Shown here: one piece after another, positions 62,174 through 64,000 of the stretch
How the letters are laid out: every line of letters begins with the position of its first letter
Numbering within the stretch: the first letter of the stretch is position 1
From: Gambelia wislizenii
Lineage: Eukaryota > Chordata > Lepidosauria > Squamata > Crotaphytidae
Reading direction: 5' to 3'
Length of the DNA: 64,000 nt
Assembly: GCA_030847615.1 (NCBI GenBank)
Contig: JAUMIR010000004.1
Coordinates: 228,078,501 to 228,142,500 of the forward strand
Translations under genes and position numbers: made by a program
The notes under the pieces: generated by a model
What the model was told of the DNA's origin: nothing
The model's database searches: none
What the model saw: the letters and a program-made list of their open reading frames with translations, nothing else

Positions 62174-62385
62174 GTGGTTCCCATCACCTGTTGCCTTATG
62201 GCAGCCCCAAGAATTTCATAGGGTTTTCTTAGGCAAGGAATACTCAGAGGTGGTTTTTCAATTTCCTTCCTCTGAAACATAGCCTACAGCACTTGGTATT
62301 TGTTGGTGGTCTCTCATCCAAGTACTAACCAGATCTGACCCTACTTCAAAGATCAGACAGGATCTGGTGCCTTTAGGGCACGGGT
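62174..62385 (-). mobile_element. 5S rRNA-headed SINE with Sauria tail, copy 2
   Basis: The head at about 62278-62385 contains CATCCAAGTACTAACCAG and 'gcctacagca', matching vertebrate 5S rRNA in reverse. The body and tail ('gccataaggcaacaggtg') follow toward 62174 and end in (TG)n. Confidence 0.85.
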
Positions 62386-62625
62386 CCTGATGTCCTCCAC
62401 AGGGGATCCATAAAGGCATTAATGCTGCTCGGCTCACCTCCTTGACCCTATAGTGGAGCGGCCATGTGACAGGAGCCAAGGCGCTGGCTGGCTGCCTTGG
62501 CCTGTGCATTGCCATTCAATCTGCTTCAGCCACAAACTTTCAGGAAGAAGCAGGAGAAAAGTCTTCCACATCCAGTGCCTCTGAGGAAAAGTTTAATGGA
62601 TGGTATTGTTACCCAAAGATGTGGG
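62386..62625 (+). mobile_element. hAT-like repeat, copy 2
   Basis: This shares 'gcctgtgcattgccattca', 'aggaagaagcaggagaaaag' and 'aagtttaatggatggt' with 31663-32010 over about 200 bp. Termini are not preserved. Confidence 0.6.
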
Positions 62626-62689
62626 GGTGCTTTAGAGCCTCATACGTGATACCAAAGACTATATTCATATTTGGGGAATTATTATTATT

Positions 62690-63108
62690 AGCTCAAATGG
62701 AAGGCTGCGAGAGGCAGGTAACTTTGGGATCTTTTCACCTGTGTATACCAGTACTAACTGCAGAGAACTCCAGGTCAAAGTGAAATACTGTAAAATGTTT
62801 TTTTGGAAATAGCATAAGAAAGCATTCAGATGCACAATGCACGCTCACAAGCGCACACACAAGGCTATTGAAGGATTAGGCAGAAAGGTTGGCTAGAGAG
62901 AGAGTTTTGGGAAATAGGGTGATAGTTACTAGTCCTGAAGAGCTTAGTTTCAAAGTACTCATAGTTCTGAGGGTGGCACTGGAAATTCAGATCTGGGGGT
63001 GCACCAAGAGAAACAGTCTGGGTCTCATGCACAGTGGCATACATTCCTGTTTTTAGGGGCTAATATTTATACCCTGCTTCATATCCTGAAGGGGGTACTT
63101 AGAATCAA
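62690..63108 (-). repeat. LTR-like repeat, copy 2 (interrupted by CR1)
   Basis: See 56390-57060. On the minus strand GGGTATAAATATTAG lies near 63075. The similar sequence stops where the CR1 begins at 63109. It may resume after 63656, but the similarity there is weak. Confidence 0.45.
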
Positions 63109-63655
63109 AGAATCATAAAATCATAGAGTTGGAAGTGACCACCAGGGCCATCCAGTCCAACCCCCTGCCATGGAGGAATATATAATCAAATCATTCCCGA
63201 CAGATGGCCACCCAGCCTCTGCTTAAAAACCTCCAAAGAAGGAGACTCCACCACACTCTAAGGCAGTGTATTCCACTTCCAAACAGCTCTTACTATCAGG
63301 AAGTTCTTCCTAATGTTTAGGTGGAATCTCTTTTCCTGTAGTTTGAACCCATTGCTCTGTGTCCTAGTCTCTGTAGCCGCAGAAAACAAGCTTGCTCCAA
63401 CCTCAGTATGACATCCCTTCAAATATTTAAACATGGCTATCATGTCGCCTCTGAACCTTCTCTTCTCCAGACTAAACATGCCCACCTCCTTAAGCTGCTC
63501 CTCATAGGCTATGGCTTCCAGACCTCCCACCATCCTGGTCGCCCTCCTCTGGACACATTCCAGCTTCTCAATATCCTTCCTGAATTGTGGTGCGCAACTG
63601 GATGTAGTATTCCAGGTGAGGTCTGACCAAAGCAGAATAGAATGGCACCATTACT
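63109..63655 (-). mobile_element. CR1 LINE, 3' end with pol C-terminal codons
   Basis: The minus-strand frame 63258-63533 reads GGLEAIAYEEQLKEVGMFSL then EKRRFRGDMIAMFKYLKG, SNGFKLQEKRFHLNIRKNF and AVWKWNTLP, the well-known C-terminal end of CR1 pol. The 3' UTR ends in the 'aatcataaaatcatagag' direct repeats at 63109. It is 5'-truncated near 63655 and shows light decay, so it is fairly young. Confidence 0.92.
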
Positions 63656-64000
63656 TCCCTTGATCTAGACACTATACTTATATTAGGACAAAACTTAGAT
63701 GGATTTCTCACTAAATAAACAAAGGAAACTGAGACTTAGCTGATTGCTCTTAATGGCTGGGAGATAGGAATTGATCAGTTTATGACAACCTCACATTATA
63801 GGACAGGAGGGGGGTTCCAAGGGATATTTCCTGGGGATTTGGAATGGTCACTTGATTGTTTAGGTTGTGTGACTCACCATTGAGGGGCCCAAGAAGGAAT
63901 TAGCACATGCCTCCTTAATGGTTTTCTTTACCAAGAGGCTTTTTCTCGATCCTAGCTTGGGTGTGCTTGCTAAAATATTTCTAAGACACCTTCTCTTGTG
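63656..64000. other. Intergenic sequence at right edge
   Basis: No gene recognised. It could be the continuation of the LTR-like repeat at 62690, but similarity to copy 1 is too weak to assert. Confidence 0.4.

Noticed and set aside
62278..62385. Functional 5S rRNA gene
   Set aside because: Diverged from 5S rRNA and fused to a SINE body with BovB-like tail.

Overview
The window looks like nuclear DNA from a squamate reptile, more likely a lizard than a snake. It carries tRNA-headed Sauria-type SINEs, 5S rRNA-headed SINEs with the same tail, a BovB-type RTE LINE, CR1 and L2-like LINE ends, a tyrosine-recombinase (DIRS/Ngaro-type) retroelement, Penelope-like tails, hAT and Tigger-type DNA elements and a very young Ty1/copia insertion. 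Genes have spliced vertebrate structure. The species is inferred from this repeat mix, not proven.

Two conserved host genes lie tail to tail. At the left (1-6055, + strand) are the last two coding exons and 3' UTR of KDM1B, the flavin-dependent histone demethylase LSD2. From about 33900 down to about 14205 (- strand) is the whole DEK gene, a chromatin-architecture protein. All ten coding exons could be joined without a break into a predicted 365-residue protein. A CpG island at about 33470-33905 is its promoter. The KDM1B(+)/DEK(-) order matches human 6p22.3, where RNF144B follows DEK; no RNF144B exon was recognised here, so 34-64 kb is read as DEK-RNF144B intergenic DNA.

Layout: 1-6055 KDM1B end; 6420-9430 decayed DIRS/Ngaro-type element; 9430-14205 intergenic with an unidentified minus-strand coding remnant; 14205-33905 DEK, whose introns hold a complete but inactivated hAT element with 8-bp target duplications (15988-19104), SINEs, a LINE tail, an old copia integrase fragment and an inverted duplication; 34-44.5 kb intergenic with a strongly diverged periodic repeat and nested BovB/MITE insertions; 44563-49789 a complete copia LTR retrotransposon with 475/476 identical LTRs and a 5-bp target duplication; 50-64 kb intergenic with GC-rich Tigger-type MITEs, 5S-headed SINEs, an LTR-like repeat seen twice, and CR1.

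No prokaryotic features, CRISPR arrays, genuine tRNA or rRNA genes were found. The points most worth a second look are the nearly intact copia element with a tRNA-iMet-like primer site and one in-frame stop, a telomere-repeat patch at a deletion junction inside a MITE, the 35.9-39.2 kb periodic repeat, GC-rich internal arrays in two Tigger-type MITEs, and a GC-AG intron in DEK.
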